From Sinonovacula constricta (taxonomy: Eukaryota; Mollusca; Bivalvia; Cardiida; Solecurtidae): a stretch of DNA of 64,000 nt. Shown piece after piece: positions 35,001 to 48,351 of the stretch. The notes beneath the pieces are model-generated. The model saw only the letters and a program-made list of their open reading frames with translations. It had not been told where the DNA came from and did not search any database. Within the stretch, counting starts at the first letter, position 1. Every line of letters starts with the position of its first letter. Position numbers and translations under genes: made by a program. The stretch is from NCBI GenBank assembly GCA_007844125.1, contig CM017571.1, positions 26,378,940 to 26,442,939 of the forward strand, given 5' to 3'.

Positions 35001-37869
35001 GTTTTACTTCACATGTAAATAAGGTTGCCTTTGAAACCTACTAAATTAGTAACGAAACTTAGAAGATTAAACAACTTTCTTTTTAATAAAAATATTCAAG
35101 ACTTTCTGGTTGGATAAAGATAAATGAATATATTACCAAACAGCAGAAATTACACATCTGCCCCACTGGGGAAATGGTTAGGGTGATTACACCCATATCT
35201 GAGGTCATTGGTTAAAACCCCCTTTTATTGTTATTATATATATTATATATTACATAAAGATTAAATATATAAGTTTTGTGTCGGTGCAATGAGACAATCT
35301 GTAGAACAGGACCATAAATTGAAAATATTTTAATTTTAAAATTAATATCTAAAAGTAATAATAAATCAAATATCATTTCTACTGCCTTAAGAAAAGGCTC
35401 CAGGAATATCAGACTAGAATATTTGACATGATCTCTGCATTACTAATAAGATGCAAGTGAATTTTTCAAGTATACACATCTGTAACTAAATGTCACTTTC
35501 ATTTTTAACAACCCATACTAATTATACTCAGTCATGCAGATGTCTTAATGCAAACGTGCCTGTACCTATATAGCACAAGACCTTGTAGCAAAAGTACAGA
35601 TCCTGATATGACAGCCCCCCAGCAACAATTGGCTGATCTAGCTCTACATTATATGCCTACTCAACATGTGCAGAATCAGTTCATATTCCTGTTTATAAGA
35701 CAGTGAAACTTGTAGATTTAAAAAAAATCTAAATTAAAAAATCTTGTTCATGACATTTTCCTTCTGATGCCTAAGATTAGTGTTTTGTTAGATTACTTCC
35801 CTTTTAAATAAAGTGTATATTCCCATATAAAGTTCATTATAGAAATTCCAAAATTGTGATTATGCAATTTAGGGTCCACTATCTTATTGAGTGTGCACCT
35901 TAAGTTAACATTTTGACTATACGCAACATACTGACAATAACTAGTTATTTCCGGAATGTGGAATGTTTCACTTTATGCAATGTATTTTATTGCTAAGGAC
36001 TAAAATTCCTCGGCGCAGATTGAATTTGATTTTTTAATTTTATTTAGGACTTAAATTTTATTTTGGATTATTTCTTTTAAATCAAACCTTTCTAAATGTT
36101 TTTTTAACCAATATTATTGCATGATTTTTTTAGTTGCTTTTCTAATTTGACTATACTTTGTAACTTTTAAAGGGCATATAGATTTTAAAAAGGCAACTTA
36201 AATAACACCAACTGATTTATTGAAAAATATCACTATCTCGATCAATCCATTTTATACATCTATAACAAACTCCTATTCTTACATGTATTCATTACTTGCT
36301 TAACATGATACAATATTTGAAAATAAGCCTTATATTTTAGAATGTTTATCCTTAAACGAGTTTCAAAAGAGCAAACAAAAACCCAAAATGCATTATTACT
36401 ATTCTATTTTATCACACACACACACACACACACATATCATTCTGCAGTCTGATCCTCTACAAAAAAATGAAAAAAGGAAAGTTCTAGAAAGTTGAAAAAC
36501 TAGAAAAAAATTAAAAATAGATATATTTACTTATTGAAGATTTATGAGCAATATATGTAGAAACAATAAAAGTATTATTAAAATATTGTGCTTATTTTAC
36601 ACATGATTACAGATTTAAAAGTACAATGGAAGGCAAAAATTTCAAGGTAATAAAAAAACACTACATGAAAGATCCAAACATCCCAAAAGTGTAAATATAA
36701 AAATTAGTTATTATGAAAAATCAAAGACCTTATCTACAAAATATATACAGTCATCCTATAATCAGTAAACAATATTTGACAGATGGCCTAATTTCAAACT
36801 TAATAACTTTTGGCTCCTTAAACCATGTTTTCCTACTTCGAAACACATCAGTCTATGACAATGAATAACAGGAAAAGTTCAATAGTTCCAACATCTTCAG
36901 GTCAAGCAACATAACACTGTCTTAACTGTTTTCTGCATCCAGGCAGAGCTTCTGAAATGGGAAAAAGCAACATGAATTTCTATCACTATTTTCAAAATGA
37001 CAGATTAGTTATTTCCCTGAAAACATCAATAATTAATAGTCCTTAAAGTATACTTGGTTCAATAGTGCATTGTGTAGGTGCTATGTATGCTATAGTAAAA
37101 CAGTAAAAAAAAATTTGATCCACATTGTTCAATGAACAAATTGCTAAAACATTACAGAACTCCCTTGGACAAATATCTTTAGCTTGTTTATTTGGCATTG
37201 ATAGTTTAAATATGCTGAAGGAAGTTCCAGGGAGTTTATAAGTTTGTACTAAGTTTATCCATAGTTTTACATGTTAAATTGTATTGACACAATTTTTTTG
37301 TTATTATTAATAATGTAACATTATATTTTGTTTTTTTTACATTGAGGCCTATGTGTTTTTTGTGTGTATATTGCTGAACTAGATAAGCTTAAATAAGATT
37401 AAAAAAATATAAACATTTTTAAAAATGGCCACTCTTGCACATGAGATGTTTATACATACTCCTTACATCTATTGTGATACAGTTTATGTTGCAGTAACCA
37501 AACAAAAAAATGCAAATGAGTGATAAATCATGGTTTTGTAAAAATTCCCTAGAAAAGAGGTAAGATGTTATTACATCTATTATCTATTGTACCACTTTTT
37601 GTAGTCTTGCTTAATTAACCAACTTGCTGGTCCATGCTTAATTCAGGTCTGCACAGTCTAGTAAAAATGTCATTGGAACAACCATTTCTTTTTATAAGTT
37701 AAAGCAATGAATCTATTCTCCTATCTTATTATCTTATTTATATCTTCGTTCAAGGTATGATATTGAGCCCAGAATCATCTAAAAGGTGGTATCTCACACT
37801 TTGCCTCTTTATAGGTAACAATGGCGCATTTGTATTTGTTGATGCTTATTTCTATTGACAATGTTCATC

Positions 37870-38055
37870 TTGATTTGTTTTTTGTTACATCGCACCGACA
37901 CAATTATGGTCATACTGGCAATGTCTAGCTAATTATTGGTGGAAGAAGACCACAGGTTAACTGGAAATCTCTCATTAAAGTTCTCACCCCAATCTGGACT
38001 CGAACCCATGCACCCAGAGGCTGAAAAGTTACAAGTCAGCTCAGCTACTGGCACC
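37870..38055 (-). mobile_element. tRNA-derived SINE, inverted
   Basis: On the minus strand a tRNA-like head (GAGCTGACTTGTAAC...GGGTTCGAGTCCAG, B box) leads to the body shared with 27,045 and 34,870. The end is TCGGTGCGATGTAACAAAAAAC. This is the only copy of the family here with a head, which identifies the others as 5'-truncated SINEs. Confidence 0.6.
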
Positions 38056-39099
38056 ATAAAATTATATTTTCTTACATGCAATAAAGAATCTCATGATTGA
38101 TATTTTGATATGGTATTCTGGAAGTGCTCGCTATGACCAGTATTTGATCCTTTGTAGTGAAGGCACATAGCAGGTATCGAATATGACATGCAAGCCGTTA
38201 TTTATCAATTTTACATAAATATTACGACTGAAGCATTACTGGGTCATTGTTATTATTGAACAAATTATTTGGCCAAAAGATAGCTTTATCCATTCCTTGA
38301 TGTTCATGTGGTGGAAAGCGTGTGAATTTTTTAATTCTAAATCAAGCTAACTATGATGTGTATACATAAGGGTTCCCTAAATGAAAAACGTGTTTTGTGC
38401 CACACAGTAACAAGTCTAGACCATAAGTATAAATGAAACATGTTTAACATAACCATAATTTTTCTCTTTTTTTTTTTTGTTGAAAGCTACTTTTTAGCAT
38501 CAAACTGTCAAATATCCTCTTTACAAATTACAATGAATGTTAGCAAGACAGTTTAATAATAGCTCAATGAATCAATGTACCATTTGTCCAAATATTGGGC
38601 AGCATCCTCACAGTGGAGACAGACCTCTGTACCATTCCATGTAGAACCACATCACAGATGAACAACATACTACATACAAGGGGTTGTCTGTATAATAAAG
38701 TGCACAGATTACACATATATCTATTAATCCCATCACATTGTAATGCTTATTTATGTATGTCCCTAAAAGGTTGAAGTCCCTAAATACTCCTCAGCCTGGG
38801 TTCAAACCCCGGTCAGGCCAAAAACTTAAATATGAGGTCTTTCAGCTGATCATGACAGCTCTACCTAGATATATCTGGATGCTACTTCCAAATATAATAA
38901 AAACTATTTACACGATTACATTTGCTTTGTGTTAAAGCTTTTTTGAAAACCAGAGTAAATGCAGACTAGGAAATTATTGGTTACAAATAAAATACTTCAC
39001 ACCATACTAAATTAATCTCTTATGCTACATTCAAAATATGTTCCGGCTTAAAACTACATGGAAACATTTAACTAGCCATATTGCTATAAACTCAGCAGC

Positions 39100-41615
39100 A
39101 AAAAGTGTACATCCTGATCAGTTCTCAGCACGAGCCCACTGATCTGGATCCACATTATTTACCTAATCCTGATCAAAATGTGTAATCAGCAGGTTGAGAA
39201 TTAATACCTTAACAATATTTGTAAAATGCATCTTACGAGGTTTTTACTTGGAAATACATATACATTATCTTACAAATGGTAAAGGTAATCTATTGAAAAC
39301 ATCCTTACCTATTATTTATTGTGTTAAACCACCTGACCTGATGTCCCCTCATAGTGTGAGAAAACCATGTTTAATCTGAGATTTCAAACCTACACAAAAT
39401 AAACTGATACTAACTCTTATTGTGTTCACATTTATGCTGAATTCTTAGTTTCTTTTGCTTATATATATATATATATATAAATATTAAGAAAAAGAAGCAA
39501 ATTGTGAAGGTACTGATCATAAAGCTGCCAACACTATTTGCCCAAACCTTAACACAAATGTAATTAAAAGAATTTTTAATTACCCATAATTATTTCAAGT
39601 TAACTTCATACATTTACATATTACTAGAAACTGTATCAAATAATGCTGACTCTGATCTCATTATTTAACCTTTCACCTATTTCCTAAACATAATAGTCTA
39701 AAGGGATCTGATCACTCCAAGAAAAAACACTATTCTTTCTTGTATTTAAAGCACAACCCTTATTGTGTTAATGAAACACTCATATAAGTTAATGCCTTAC
39801 ATTACATGCACAGGTGCCTAGACATTATTAGAGACTGTAGCAAAAAGTGCATATCCTGATCAGCTTCCATTGGGATCTGGCTTATCTTGATCTACACTTT
39901 TTGCCTAAGCCTGATCAAATTATATTGAGCAGGCTAAGAGTTAATGACATTTTTTAATAACCATTTATATTTTTTTTCAAAAATCATTATTGTAGTCATC
40001 TTTTCTTAACATTCATTTTCACACTTGACCAATATAAGATAATTGACTGTAGTCTAATCTTTTGAGAAATGGTAAACATGTTTATTAGTGAAACAGGCTA
40101 TTAGTTACTAATTATATAGAAAATTCCATTTAAGATCATATCCAATTCATAAGATTAAGACTGCAAATATTTTACTGTTTTGTTAAAACACCATTACATA
40201 ATTTTTTCTGTGATCTGAAGTAAATAGCACCTATATCCTTAACCTCAAAATCAAAGAGACCAAATCATTCCATGATATAGGCCTTTTCTTAATAAATATA
40301 TAGAATTCAATATTTAATCCTTAACATGCTACATTTATTATTACCACATATTTACTTTACGCCCTTCTGATTAACAGATACTGTATGATTCAGTTCTCCT
40401 CACACGACTTTATACCCTTCTGATTTACAATACCTAGCCTTCAATACTTTACCTCAACTTCCCCTCACATGTTTAGCCTGCTGGCTGTACAGCAGTTACC
40501 CAGGGTGTGGCACGAGGAGCCACATGTGAGAGATTTAGGAAACCTGAATGAGAATCATTATTGCCTACCTATTCTCATAAGAGATTGCAGCAAATAGACA
40601 ACAAATCCATTTTCACAATACAGAGATCCCTTTACACCCCAAAAATGATCAAAAATAGACACTAACCAAAGCACAATAAGGAAGTGACATTATTTTGACT
40701 TATCAGTACACAAATGGTAGGACCCTTGAGGGTGCATTGCCGGTTCTGCAACCCTCCTACCCCGGAGACTCTAGCTAAAAATGGACCGGTGGCCGTTCTC
40801 CAAACTCTAGGCATACTGTGCTAGATGAACTAGAGCACCTGCTAACACCAAAGCATCTGCAGAAGGCGGAGCTTCATACCCATGTGTACTGACGGAGGAT
40901 ACAACATCCACTGGTGATGGATACTGCAATGTATGTCATCATTATGAGCAAGCACATAAATCAAAACATACGGAATCTGTGGCTCAAGTCCCTAGGAGAA
41001 GCAATCCCTTTCATGTGTTTCTAGGCCTTTCGACCCAGATGGTTCTATGAACATGTAGAAAGATTTCTTTGTAAATCTTCTACAGAAAAAATACAGAAAA
41101 TATAAACATGGTTAATAATGTGCAGAGCGCCAATGGTTCTATTTGCAAATGTTACCTGTAAGTTAAATCTAGGGAAAATCTAATGCAAGCCTTGCTAATA
41201 TACAGGTAATGTCATTAAGCAGAGTCACTAGCAGGTTCTTATTGCTAATATAACATGTATTGAAAATCTACAGAAACACCTTAGAGCTGGACATTATAAA
41301 TATACATGTTATGTCATTAACTACTTTAACTGGACTGCGAAATGCTAGTGGTTCTTATGTATAACTTGGCCAGTGAAACTTGGTGGTTCTGCATAGAAAG
41401 ATTTATTGTTAATCTTCTAGACAGTGCAACACAGCCACCTACATGAAATAGGCCAGTGGAATGACAGATTTTCTTTATGTTGGCCAATGAAACTCGGTGG
41501 TTCTGCATAGAAAGATTTATGGCAAATCTCCTACAGTGCAACTCAGCCACCTACATGAAATAGGCCAGCGGGCATTTGTGGTTCTTTGTACAAAGATATT
41601 GTGGATAGCTTTAGC
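39100..41615. repeat. Paralogous block L2 (copy of 0.56-2.4 kb)
   Basis: It follows R3 without interruption and parallels L1, with extra DNA at about 40,650-41,350. Palindromic modules occur at 39,104-39,165 and 39,847-39,895. Within 41,360-41,590 the motif GTGAAACTTGGTGGTTCTGC is repeated (again near 41,487), giving a local ~125-bp tandem duplication that L1 has once. No gene is recognised. Confidence 0.8.
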
Positions 41616-43300
41616 TAGGTCTAACCTTTTTCACTCAAACTAAATCCTTTACTACAATAGCCCCTTCACACTAGTCCCCCTTCTACGACATTCACTGCAA
41701 AATAACCTTATACTTCTTGTCATTTAGATTCCTGTCCAAAATGAACAATCTCAACATCTTTACATCCCCCACCTACTCCTCACATGCCATTTGTTGCCTC
41801 CACATTTCATTACTTCACCCTCACTTGATAACATCTGCTTCAAGTGATTTACCCAATGGATAATTTTCATGCTTAACGTCTCCAACTAATTCATACCCTT
41901 CAGAGAATCTCTCACACACTACATTTCATAACTTCCCTTTCTCCTTACTAACAAATTAAGTTGGCACTTATGATTTATTACTTTTAGTCTATGATTGTTT
42001 GCATTATGAAACTTAAAACCCTTTAAATAAATAGAGGGAATAAAATCTTAAAGGCTAAACTAAACCTAAATTGAAGTCCAAAATATCCTACATGTTTCCC
42101 TCTTTGCTAAATATCCCTAACCTAAAGAATGTACCCCATGAAGTAGGAAACCACTCAAGCAAAGCCCTAAGCTTATATCCTAATAAAGTAACCTACATCT
42201 AATTCACCATGTCAACAGGCATATCAGCCTCACAAATGAATGCTGTGCGCACAGTCTATTTACCTTACTCTTACTTCGCAAAGGCATGCCATCGGCGCGA
42301 TCTTGCCAGCATTACTTAACCCTAAATTAACGCATGTTTGGGTCCTAAGATGATGAAAGGGCTGGCAAGATGTTATTCGGAAAATTCAAATGCGAGGCTT
42401 CAGTCCTGTGACACGGTTATAAACAAGAAATTTCATGCTTGAGCAGGGAAACTCCTAAATGATGCAAGCAACCATATACCCAAGGTAATTGCACATTAGT
42501 GACATATTTGCTATCTTAGAGGCAGGGCCGATACAAAAAGCCATTGGAATGGCAGTAAATGCATAAGAGCCACTGATGAATCTGAATTAATTGGAGAAAT
42601 CAAACATTGAAAAGATGAAAAAATGAAATGAGAAAGCAACAAAAGACATATTTGTTGCAGAAAAAGTCAGAAAAAAGTTCAGATTGTAGCTTTTAGACAG
42701 AAAACTAAATGACTCAAAGTACTTAGCCATACATTAGTGAGATTTAAATACAGGGCGACTAAGTTATAAGAACACATGTAAAGCTCGAGACAGAGGTTGA
42801 TATGAAAAAAATACAACTTTGCACTATCCATGGTCAACATCTTGGACTGTGCCATCTAGGGTCCTCATCCGGTCAGCGTTGATAAGCAATCTGCAACCTT
42901 CCCCTGACTTCCCTTTGTGACACCTTCACTAGACAGTCTTCCTTCAAAGGCCAGATTCACTCAAAGTCAACAGCACCCTTAACCTAACTTGACACACGGA
43001 CAAGGCAGAAGCCTCAGATCTGCCTAAATGAATCTGCCACACAGCCTTGCAGCCCCCGCAGACCCACAAGTGAGTATCACGTGCAAAAATATGATGATGA
43101 TACCAGCACTTAAAATTAAATTGTGAATGTGTGTGAATGCAAATTAAATGGGGTGCAACACTCAAATGCAGACATTGGAAAGATGCAAAACATGTGATGG
43201 CAGAAGATGGAACAGACTAAATGAACTTGATGCAAATGGAAAGTAAAAATGAAGAAAACATTAATGAAAAGTGGCTTCAGTTAACAGAACATGAAAACTG
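41616..43300. other. No gene recognised
   Basis: C-rich, low-purine sequence to about 42.2 kb, then AT-rich DNA. The short minus ORF at 42,944-43,165 lacks any recognisable motif. If the exon at 43,446 is real, its minus-strand transcript would continue into this stretch as 3' untranslated sequence. Confidence 0.4.
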
Positions 43301-43446
43301 TAACCTTCCTAAATCTGAGGCTTGATGAAACCCTTAAAGCTGCTAACCAAGAGATCCTCTAAATATACAGGAAGATGCCAGATCAGAATTTAAGCCCCTC
43401 CAGTAGGTCAGGATCCAGAAGTTTCTTGCTCCTTACACATTCAAGG
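43300..43446 (-). ncRNA. Candidate exon 3 of a minus-strand spliced transcript
   Basis: A strong acceptor, TTTTCTTTCTGTTTCAG, precedes CCTTGAATGTG at 43,446. One frame from the acceptor reads LECVRSKKLLDPDLLEGLKF before a stop, resembling a coding terminal exon. However, the spliced frame from exons 1-2 ends before it. The 3' end is not defined and no clear polyadenylation signal was chosen. It is typed as ncRNA only because coding status is unsettled. Confidence 0.35.
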
Positions 43447-43924
43447 CTGAAACAGAAAGAAAAACAATATAATTATTGGTGCTAAAATGCAAGTTACACA
43501 ACAACAATTTACTTCCATATTTTACAAGAGCCACACAGAAACGTAAGCAATTCCTTCTACATAAGGTTTAATTTGATTCAAAGAAAGTTAGTATTGTTTG
43601 TATGGCGAGTTTCTTTTGTTGTTGTACATAATCACTTTATTTCATTTCTCATGCTGTAAATGGTATAGATATGCCATATATCTACTTTATGAATATCTGG
43701 AGTGTAATTAAATCATTTTAACAGTCTAAACTTTACAGGAACTAACTTCTGGTTGTGGTAGTGTAAGTATAATACATCCCCTCCATTGAAGAGTACCCAA
43801 TATAAGTCTAAACTTATTTGGTTATTGGTTCAAATCCCCATGTAGATCCATACTTGGGCATGTCTTTGAACAAAAATGTCCAAGCATAAATTACATTTAT
43901 TCATTTGCAGCCTGGTCATAAATA

Positions 43925-43985
43925 GTACAGATTCTGATCAGATTGCTGTTTGAAGAAGAATGATTAGCATCTACACAGTTTGCAT
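43925..43985. repeat. Isolated copy of the palindromic GATCCTGATCAG module
   Basis: GTACAGATTCTGATCAGATT and ATTAGCATCTACACAG form the degenerate inverted pair seen in blocks L1, L2 and R3. Confidence 0.55.
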
Positions 43986-44576
43986 AAGTTTCATAAATGT
44001 ATACTGAGAAGGTGGAAGTTACTTCATCAGATTTTACAGTAACATTTTCATTAAAGTATTATTCTGATACTGACATTGAACAACATTACGGAACATATTA
44101 CAGTTAGAGTAAAAATTCCAAAACAGTTTTTAACTTGCTAACAAAATGCTTAATATCTTTCTATGAGTTTCCACTTTCCTGCATTTTTTGTCATATTTAT
44201 AATCTGTTATTTATTATTCAATATTTGCATATGTGAGATAGAAAGCAGAAAAGGTAAAATTTAAAAACTTTTCGAAGAAGTTGTTTGGACTAATTCTGAT
44301 GGTCTTGCTTTAAGAATTGAAGAGTAAATTTATATATCCACGTAACAAATAGAATGCATGCAGAAATCAATACTACTTGATATGTTTGAGGAGCTAGCAT
44401 GTGACGCTTGTATTAACCTTTCTATTGCTACATTTATTTGCTCATAACATATACTAATTCTAAATCATCTTCCACAAGCATGCAAAGATTTCTTGATTTT
44501 TGTTGGAGACTCCACTGCAAATACCCAAGATCCTGACTTCCCCAATCCCATATGTAGTAACTTAAATCATTACAGT

Positions 44577-45110
44577 GTAGATCCTGATCAGACAGCTCCC
44601 ATTCTATACTTAGTAACTTCAAGTTATCTTCTTACACCAACATACAGTTAGATTCGTAGATTCATTTAGATTGACAGAGACTTGACAACAAATACTGTAG
44701 ATCCTGATCAGACAACCCACATCCCATATACAGTAACTTTAAGTTATCTTCTTACACCAACATACAGTTAGACTCCTAGATTCATTTAGATTGACAGAGA
44801 CTTGACAACAAATACTGTAGATCCTGATCAGACAGCCCACATCTAATATACAGTAACTTTAAGTTACACCAACATACAGTTAGACTCCTAGATTCATTTA
44901 GATTGACGGAGACAACAAATATTGTAGTCCTGATCAGACAGCCCACATCTCATATACAGTAACTTTAAGTTATCTTCTTACACCAACAGACAGCAAGATT
45001 CCTAGATTCATTTAGATTCTCGACAACAAATAGTGTAGTTCCTGATCAGGCAACCCACGTCCCATATGATATATAGTAACTTATGTTATCTCTATACACC
45101 AGCATTTATA
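44577..45110. repeat. 120-bp tandem repeat, five copies
   Basis: Units begin GTAGATCCTGATCAGACA at 44,577, 44,697, 44,817, 44,924 and 45,035. The first two intervals are exactly 120 bp and the later two are shorter by deletion. Each unit continues with CAGTAACTTTAAGTTATC, CACCAACATACAGTTAGA and CTAGATTCATTTAGATTG. The start is the left half of the dispersed palindromic module, so the array grew from one such site. Confidence 0.92.
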
Positions 45111-45279
45111 TATCTTAAGCTTCCAGGCAAATATAATTATCATGGACTACTGATTGAAGTAGAAAAAGAAAGTGAGAAATGACGTCACGGGATTGCAATT
45201 CTGTTCAATATTCGTCTCAGATGATATCATAAGTATTTTAGAATTTTCAATCCTAGAAAAGAACTTTAAATTAACTTAC

Positions 45280-45395
45280 CAGCTCAGAATGTGTGAACGG
45301 CTCTACATCTAGTCAACGAAAAACAGCCTGATCTTCTATCGACAGCAGGACGGGGAGAGATGTCATTTTGTACTTTACAGCACAACCGGCAGCCT
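45280..45395 (-). ncRNA. Candidate exon 2 of a minus-strand spliced transcript
   Basis: A 116-bp exon bounded by TTTCTTGTTTTACAG on its 5' side and a consensus GAGCTG/GTAAGT donor on its 3' side. All three frames contain a stop. Spliced to the exon at 47,404, it continues the exon 1 frame as EAAGCAVKYKMTSLPVLLSI and ends at a TGA 26 codons later. A stop in a penultimate exon would be a nonsense-mediated-decay signal if it lies far enough from the junction; here it is about 35 nt away. Confidence 0.45.
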
Positions 45396-45399
45396 CTGT

Positions 45400-47400
45400 A
45401 AAACAAGAAACGAAATTATTATATAGGGGACAAAAAGAGATGTTATGAAAAATGCGTATGAGACGATACACTCATTCACTGTCAGTATGAATATTTCAAG
45501 TCACCACATTTGTAAAGGGGCGTTACTAGTAAAGCAGCTTATTCTAGTTCAAAATAGTTATTTCCCTTAGACCTAAACTGCTTCTTGTCTAATTTTTGTT
45601 GTCTCGCCAGCTATGGTTACACACGTGTAACATGAAAAGTTGTTGATGCGAAGCATCAATGTCGACGCAAAAACTATAACAGATAAACTGTTTAAAGCAA
45701 GTAAGCAGATGTTCGAAAAGAAACGTTTTTTTTATTTAATAGTTTTCAGTAGCTATCAATCAAACAGAAGTATTTATAATGTATAATCGTGAGACCAGGG
45801 AATGGTTTAAAACAAAAGCAAAATATACAGAAAACCCCCGAGACAATTTAATAGGATTTTCAAGCTGTTCCATATGTAGAAGAAAAGTTGCAAAATTGTT
45901 AAATTTATAAAAATAAAATGTATAAACAGAAAATGCATGTGTGCAGCCGCCTAACAAATCATTACTATTCAGGTAGTAATTTTCCGGAACATAGTATGTT
46001 ATGTGGGTTTTTTTCTTTCTCAGTATCTTATTGTCTAATATCAACGTTGTTTTGCATGGGAGCATTTTTATATCTGGGTTATGTACACAGAGTAAGTTCA
46101 GTGTTATAGGCTATACATTAGTAACAAAAGTTGTTGTCAAGTAAATGGTAATAGGTCTAAACAGTAAAATATCAAATGACTTATTATGAAAAGCAAGTTT
46201 TCAATATTATCAAAGATGGGAACTGCTATTTAGTACAACTGGGGTTAAGGGGTAAGAAAGTAGTCACAAAAGTAGTAATTAGTCGGAACATATTCTGTTT
46301 TTGCAAAATGTGCTTGAAAATAGTTGGGCAAGGATTAAAATCTCACGTCGGGTCTTGGGTTTGAACACAGAACCGTCCAATGCCGAGGCCATAACTTTAA
46401 CCTTTTGACCAAGAATACTTTAAGCATATTATAAATGCTTTCTTCGTGTGTTGGACGTTTTGTTAATTATCATCCATATAGAATACAATCTGAAGACTTT
46501 GCGGGTTTACGATGTTAATTTTGAACCCTCCAATCCAATTCCATAAATTTAACCTCTTTCCCAATAGTACTTCAAGCATAGTAAAGCTATTTGTGGCTAT
46601 AGACTGTTTCGTTGCTGAAAGATAATCTCACATGCAGTCCGAACATCGAAGGGCGTACTGATTTACTGAATTAGGGCCCGTATTTTATCAGGGTTATGAA
46701 AGTCTGCAGAAAAGACTTTCTCCATGTGCAAATTTCAGTGAGCATTCCATATATAGGCGTCCCCAATAAAAGGTTGATTGATTATGTCTATATGTTATTG
46801 TAATTTAGGATGACCGGTATCTATATTGTCATATTTTTTCAACATTTGTTAGGTAGTGCAGATTTGTGCCTGTAGTTCGAAGGAATGAAATATAAGCATT
46901 AATTTTGTAACGAGAAAAAGAATAGGTCCTGAAAATAATGATGACATTAAAAAAAACATGTTCCCCGAGTTGGAATTCGCGCCAAAAAAACAAAAAACAA
47001 AAAAAAACAAACAAACAAAAAAACACCAAAAAAAAAAACAAACATCAATGAGCAAATATATAATATGTTAAGTTGGCAAATGCATATATAAGCATTGTGC
47101 ACATTACTTGCGGGCGGGTTTTTAAGAACAGATATTCTTTCCATTTCTATCAAATTAAAAACAACAACACAGCAACTCAATCCTTAAAATAACAGATTGC
47201 TCCATTTAATTAGAAGACAATATTTAAATCGACGTGTTAAACTTTACGGCAATATTTAGACCTTTTTAAGACTTTATACTGGTAGTGCAGATTGAAGTTT
47301 CATACTCATAGATATTTCTTCCGTTGTCTTATGTTTACGAGATGAGAAAACGAGTTTCTGAATTTTCCTTAAAACACTGTCAAAAATATATTGTATTACT
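45400..47400. other. Intron-like AT-rich stretch, no gene recognised
   Basis: Lies between candidate exons 1 and 2. It contains an A-rich AAACAAAC tract at about 46,980-47,042, perhaps a SINE tail, and a tRNA-like TTGGGTTTGAACACAGAACC near 46,355. ORFs over the A-rich tract on the minus strand (Phe-rich) are artefacts. Confidence 0.45.
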
Positions 47401-47403
47401 TAC

Positions 47404-47578
47404 CTGAATAACAAAGACTGCCTGCCGGGACCGTTTTTTGTAACCCTTGGTGATTACACGGCCAATAACCAGCTACCTTGTTCTCCCCCATCCTGCTTAT
47501 ACTCCGCACCTGACGAAAGTCTGAGCGAGAATGACAATATTTGAATTTTGTGCAGGAATATTCGTAATTTTCCGACAT
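47404..47578 (-). CDS. Candidate exon 1 with short ORF, minus strand
   Basis: The frame starts at the ATG at 47,578 and reaches a consensus TTATTCAG/GTAAGT donor at 47,404. Joined in phase to 45,395 it gives an 85-residue product that is Cys-rich, with YSCTKFKYCHSR, GYWPCNHQG and SLCYSEAAGC. The spacing recalls a small zinc-binding module but matches no family I know. An internal in-frame Met at residue 30 is an alternative start. Upstream sequence to 47,740 is comparatively GC-rich, as near a promoter. It could equally be a non-coding RNA. Confidence 0.38.
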
Positions 47579-47744
47579 TCGATAACTTGACCGAACACTT
47601 TGTTAACGAATGGCGAAAACGCACGAACATACATTCGGCAAACTACGGCGCACAGGTGAGAATGAAAACCATTCAGCTGGCGGTGATAGCTTACCTCACG
47701 TGCAAAGCATGGGGTGTTATGGCGAGTGACTGACACGTCTTTTT

Positions 47745-48340
47745 GTTTGCTTGGTTGGCCCCTAGGTGATATTTTAAGCTTTCATTGTGTTGACTTTCAC
47801 ACTTTCCGAGTCGGAACTTAAGGTGAAGAATATGCTATTGATGATATACCAATCACACGTTTTGAAATACTCAGGCAGTTCTAGGTCAGAGTGTTCACTA
47901 GATATACATTTACTTGGTTCGCTCAATATGATGTTTGTTGTTGTTGTTTAGTTGTTTTGTTGTTATTGCTGATGTTGTTTTATCATGTCAACGCATGTCG
48001 TAAAATTACGACCCACATGTAAAAAGACTCGTTAAAAATGTTCATGTTTACACAAAATCGTTGTAACAGTCGCTCTTGTGTTATGTTTTTTACACAATCA
48101 ACAACAATTTATGAATACATACACAAATATGATATATGATTGAGTGAGCAGTTTGGATATTACTAATTTTCGAAATTTCTTTTCATCTATTTTTTAAGGA
48201 GGATTGCGAGTTTTGGATAATATGTGGGTTGTAAATACTTAGTCAATTTGTCAATTTTTCGCCATTTTTGGATGAACTATTTGCCGGCTTTATGTTTCTG
48301 AGGCCCCTAGTTCGTTTCCAAATCGCGACATTCCTGATCG
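47745..48340. other. No gene recognised
   Basis: AT-rich with a run of GTTGTTGTT near 47,936. Nothing else stands out. Confidence 0.5.
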
Positions 48341-48351
48341 AAAATAATGAA

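Larger units (their letters stand above)
33400..39090. repeat. AT-rich paralogous block R3 (diverged copy of 11.4-15.45 kb)
   Basis: Colinear with block R1, with insertions that include two SINE-like elements and a hairpin module. Matched landmarks include GGAGTAACTCGTACATTCAA (33,463), a CA repeat at 36,415-36,434, CTGCATCCAGGCAGAGCTTC (36,932), ATTGGGCAGCATCCTCACAG (38,595), GGGTTCAAACCCCGGTCAGG (38,797) and ACTAGCCATATTGCT (39,071). Divergence is clearly higher than between units 1 and 2. The DIRS-like element is absent. No gene is recognised in about 5.7 kb. Confidence 0.75.

Noticed and set aside
42944..43165. 73-codon minus-strand ORF
   Set aside because: No recognisable motif, and it would lie in 3' untranslated sequence of the candidate transcript. 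Treated as chance.
44577..45110. CRISPR-like array (five regular repeats)
   Set aside because: The whole 120-bp unit is conserved, with no variable spacers. It is an ordinary tandem repeat in a eukaryotic context.
46829..47180. Phe/Cys-rich minus-strand ORFs resembling membrane proteins
   Set aside because: They arise from an A-rich AAACAAAC tract read on the opposite strand.
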